Shown piece after piece: positions 14,845 to 16,771 of a DNA stretch of 16,771 bases. Numbering within the stretch: position 1 is the stretch's first letter; every line of letters begins with the position of its first letter. Where the stretch lies: contig JAJZEG010000258.1 in NCBI GenBank assembly GCA_021828605.1, forward strand, positions 1 to 16,771. The letters run 5' to 3'. The position numbers and the translations under genes are program-made. The notes under the pieces are model-generated. The model had not been told where the DNA came from. It saw only the letters and a program-made list of their open reading frames with translations, and did not search any database. Origin of the DNA: Pseudomonadota bacterium (GTDB lineage: Bacteria > Pseudomonadota > Alphaproteobacteria > Acetobacterales > Acetobacteraceae).

Positions 14845-15684
14845 TTACTTCATCGTAATGTTATTGGGGCTGTACAACGCCGCTTGCAACGCCTGCCAAC
14901 TCGCCGCGTCGGGGGCAACCATGATTCCGCCCTCAACCGCGTTCGGCCGCCACGCCGCACCACCGGGGTGACGCACCACCCCGCCCGCCTCCGCCGCGAT
15001 CAGCCCACCCGCCGCATGGTCCCAGGGCAAGGTGCGGCGCGACAAGGTGGCGTGAATCGCCCCCATGGCGATCGCCCGATAGGTGTGGGCCGCGCAGCGG
15101 AAATTGGGGATCTGGCCAAGAGCAGGCAGGCCGCTAAGCACCAGCGCGCGTTCAGGATCGCGCATATACTGCCAAGAAACTGCGGCGATCATGCTGTGTA
15201 ACGGTGCTGGCGGCGCCACAGCCAAGCGGGTTCGCTCGCCCCCACGCCACAGCCAGGCCCCACCACCTTGCCAGGCGAGCACGGTGTCATCACGGATCGG
15301 ATCATAAATCAGCCCAGCATACACCTGATTTTGTTGAACCAACGCAATCATCATCCCAAACAAAGGCAAGCCCGCCACATAATTTTGGGTGCCGTCGATG
15401 GGATCAATGACAAATATTGGCCTGTCGGTATCGAGGGCCGCGAGCAGAGTTGGATCAGCGGCGACGCTTTCCTCACCCATCGCGGCGACGCCGGGGAGCA
15501 AAGCCGCCAACCCCTCGATCAAAGCAGCCTCGGCGCGCCGGTCAGCATCGGTTACCGGGTCGAGTGGGCCGGATTTAGTGTGGATTTCACCGGGCGGCAG
15601 CTGAGCAAATCCCGGCAGCACGTGCCGGCGCGCGACCATGCGCATCAGCGCCTCAATCGCCGCAAAATCTGCCGCATCCAACAT
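14845..15684 (-). CDS. Inositol monophosphatase family phosphatase
   Basis: A 279-residue Mg-dependent phosphatase of the IMPase superfamily (SuhB, HisN, CysQ and relatives). The metal-binding motifs are intact: GEES (Glu71), FVIDPIDGTQNYVAGLPLF (Asp94, Asp97, Gly98, Thr99) and WDHAAGGLIAAEAGG (Asp222). The N-terminal DPVTDADRRAE (42-52) matches the family's D-x-VT-x-x-D segment. Substrate cannot be fixed from sequence: inositol phosphate and histidinol phosphate are both possible. The ATG at 15684 is preferred because it gives the usual family N-terminus and follows the hflX stop by 7 bp; the frame is open further up but only inside hflX. It probably forms an operon with hflX. The stop codon lies in a weak stem (ATTAC/GTAAT) followed by TTTT. 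Confidence 0.92.
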   Translation of the reverse strand: MLDAADFAAIEALMRMVARRHVLPGFAQLPPGEIHTKSGPLDPVTDADRRAEAALIEGLAALLPGVAAMGEESVAADPTLLAALDTDRPIFVIDPIDGTQNYVAGLPLFGMMIALVQQNQVYAGLIYDPIRDDTVLAWQGGGAWLWRGGERTRLAVAPPAPLHSMIAAVSWQYMRDPERALVLSGLPALGQIPNFRCAAHTYRAIAMGAIHATLSRRTLPWDHAAGGLIAAEAGGVVRHPGGAAWRPNAVEGGIMVAPDAASWQALQAALYSPNNITMK

Positions 15685-15691
15685 GGATTGG

Positions 15692-16771
15692 TTAATCGTG
15701 TTCGAAACGCGCGCGATTTTCGGCGCTGATGCGCACCGTGACATCAATGCGATCATCGTGATCGTGGCGTTGGGTGATTTCCCCATGACGATACAAATAA
15801 GCCAAGCGCGCCCCATCCTCGGCGGGAATTTGATACTGCACCAGGTTCAGCCCGTCCGCTAAGCGCGCATCAATCGCTGTGCGCAAGTCGGCGAGCCCCG
15901 CACCGGTGAGAGCCGAGACCGCCAGCGCGTCAGGCATCGGCCCCTCGGCGTCGAGCAGATCGATTTTATTGAGCACATCAAGGCTGCGCGCGCGCCAATC
16001 CTGATCAATCATCCCGCCCGCGGCCATGCCATCCAGCACCGCGAGCACGTCGTGATATTGCGCTCCGCTATCGGGATGTGCGGCGTCGCGCACATGCAAA
16101 ATCAGGTCGGCACCCGCGACTTCTTCGAGGGTGGCACGGAATGCGGCGACGAGTTCAGTCGGCAGTTCCGAGATAAAACCCACCGTATCCGACAGGATCG
16201 CCCGTCGGCCCGAAGGTAAATCGATCACCCGCATGGTTGGGTCGAGTGTGGCGAAAAGCTGATCCTGCGCCTGAACCGCAGCACCGGTGAGGGCGTTAAA
16301 CAAGGTCGATTTTCCGGCATTGGTGTAGCCAACCAGGGCCACCACCGGAAACGGCACCCGCTTGCGCGCCGCGCGGTGCAGTCCCCGGGTGCGCCGCACA
16401 TCATCGAGTTCGCGCTTGAGGCGGACAATGCGATCAGTGATCAGGCGGCGATCTGCCTCGATCTGGGTTTCACCGGGGCCACCCAAAAACCCGAAACCGC
16501 CGCGTTGACGCTCCAAATGGGTCCAGGAGCGCACCAGGCGCGACCGTTGATACGCTAAATGCGCCAGTTCAACCTGCAGCACCCCTTCGGCGGTGCGCGC
16601 ACGGGCGCCGAAAATATCAAGAATCAGGCCGGTGCGATCAATCACCTTACAGGCGAATGAACGCTCCAAATTACGCTGCTGCACCGGGCTGAGGGCGGCA
16701 TCGACAATGGCGACATCAATTTCGGCATCACGCAAGGCTTGCGCGATCTCAAGCACCTGTCCGCTGCCGAA
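15692..16771 (-). CDS. hflX: GTPase HflX, 5' end missing
   Basis: A ribosome-associated GTPase that splits stalled or heat-damaged ribosomes in characterised species. The frame stays open to the right edge (F-G-S-G-Q precedes the GTG at 16756), so the start is outside the window; 359 residues are visible of a usual ~400-440. Motifs: GFGFLGGPGETQIEADRRL, a basic helical linker, G1 VGYTNAGKSTLFN, switch/G2 region FATLDPTMR, G3 DTVGFISELP, G4 NKID and a G5-like SALTGAG, then a C-terminal domain ending RARFEHD. In many alphaproteobacteria hflX follows hfq, so hfq is expected just to the right. The IMPase-family gene starts 7 bp downstream. Confidence 0.97.
   Translation of the reverse strand, partial: FGSGQVLEIAQALRDAEIDVAIVDAALSPVQQRNLERSFACKVIDRTGLILDIFGARARTAEGVLQVELAHLAYQRSRLVRSWTHLERQRGGFGFLGGPGETQIEADRRLITDRIVRLKRELDDVRRTRGLHRAARKRVPFPVVALVGYTNAGKSTLFNALTGAAVQAQDQLFATLDPTMRVIDLPSGRRAILSDTVGFISELPTELVAAFRATLEEVAGADLILHVRDAAHPDSGAQYHDVLAVLDGMAAGGMIDQDWRARSLDVLNKIDLLDAEGPMPDALAVSALTGAGLADLRTAIDARLADGLNLVQYQIPAEDGARLAYLYRHGEITQRHDHDDRIDVTVRISAENRARFEHD

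Noticed and set aside
14712..14858. A 48-codon plus-strand ORF (begins MLICASPVIDRTT) in the intergenic region.
   Set aside because: No good ribosome site before the ATG, it overlaps the 3' end of the IMPase-family gene on the other strand, and its composition looks random.

Overview
The window is chromosomal DNA, GC-rich and densely coded, with no rRNA, tRNA, CRISPR array or insertion sequence that I can see. Gene content (urocanase, HflX, inositol-monophosphatase family protein, exosortase-A polysaccharide locus) and protein style point to an alphaproteobacterium. Acetobacteraceae or a related acid-loving lineage is my best guess, but it is inferred from general resemblance, not proven.

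Layout. (1) 1-1370, plus strand: most of a urocanate hydratase gene (hutU), cut by the left edge. (2) 1402-4129: a small sulfur-type module. A minus-strand ArsR-type regulator fused to a rhodanese domain is divergent from a plus-strand pair, a metallo-beta-lactamase-fold hydrolase of the persulfide-dioxygenase type and an MFS transporter whose start overlaps it. A 32-bp imperfect palindrome lies between the divergent genes and is the likely operator. (3) 4134-14408, minus strand: a nine-gene exopolysaccharide/exosortase A (XrtA, EpsH-type) operon with no gap above 6 bp. In transcription order it encodes an export lipoprotein, a chain-length determinant, a CpsD/CapB-like autokinase, an outer-membrane beta-barrel, an ExeA-like ATPase, a polysaccharide deacetylase, a FemAB-like protein, a glycosyltransferase and exosortase A. 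(4) 14409-14844: an AT-richer intergenic region, probably carrying the EPS operon leader. (5) 14845-16771, minus strand: an inositol-monophosphatase family gene directly downstream of hflX, which is cut by the right edge.

How the genes work together. The EPS operon supplies envelope-spanning export (lipoprotein plus barrel), length control (chain-length protein plus kinase), polymer modification (deacetylase, FemAB-like), sugar addition (glycosyltransferase) and the transpeptidase-like exosortase that processes PEP-CTERM proteins. No PEP-CTERM substrate, initiating sugar transferase, flippase or polymerase is visible here, so those must lie elsewhere. The sulfur module probably senses reactive sulfur species through the rhodanese cysteines, oxidises persulfides and exports a product.

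Main oddities: the 'tyrosine autokinase' contains no tyrosine at all; the chain-length gene has a nine-G run that could slip; the hydrolase has Ala where relatives of the ETHE1/SDO type carry the last metal-binding His; and the ArsR domain has no cysteine.
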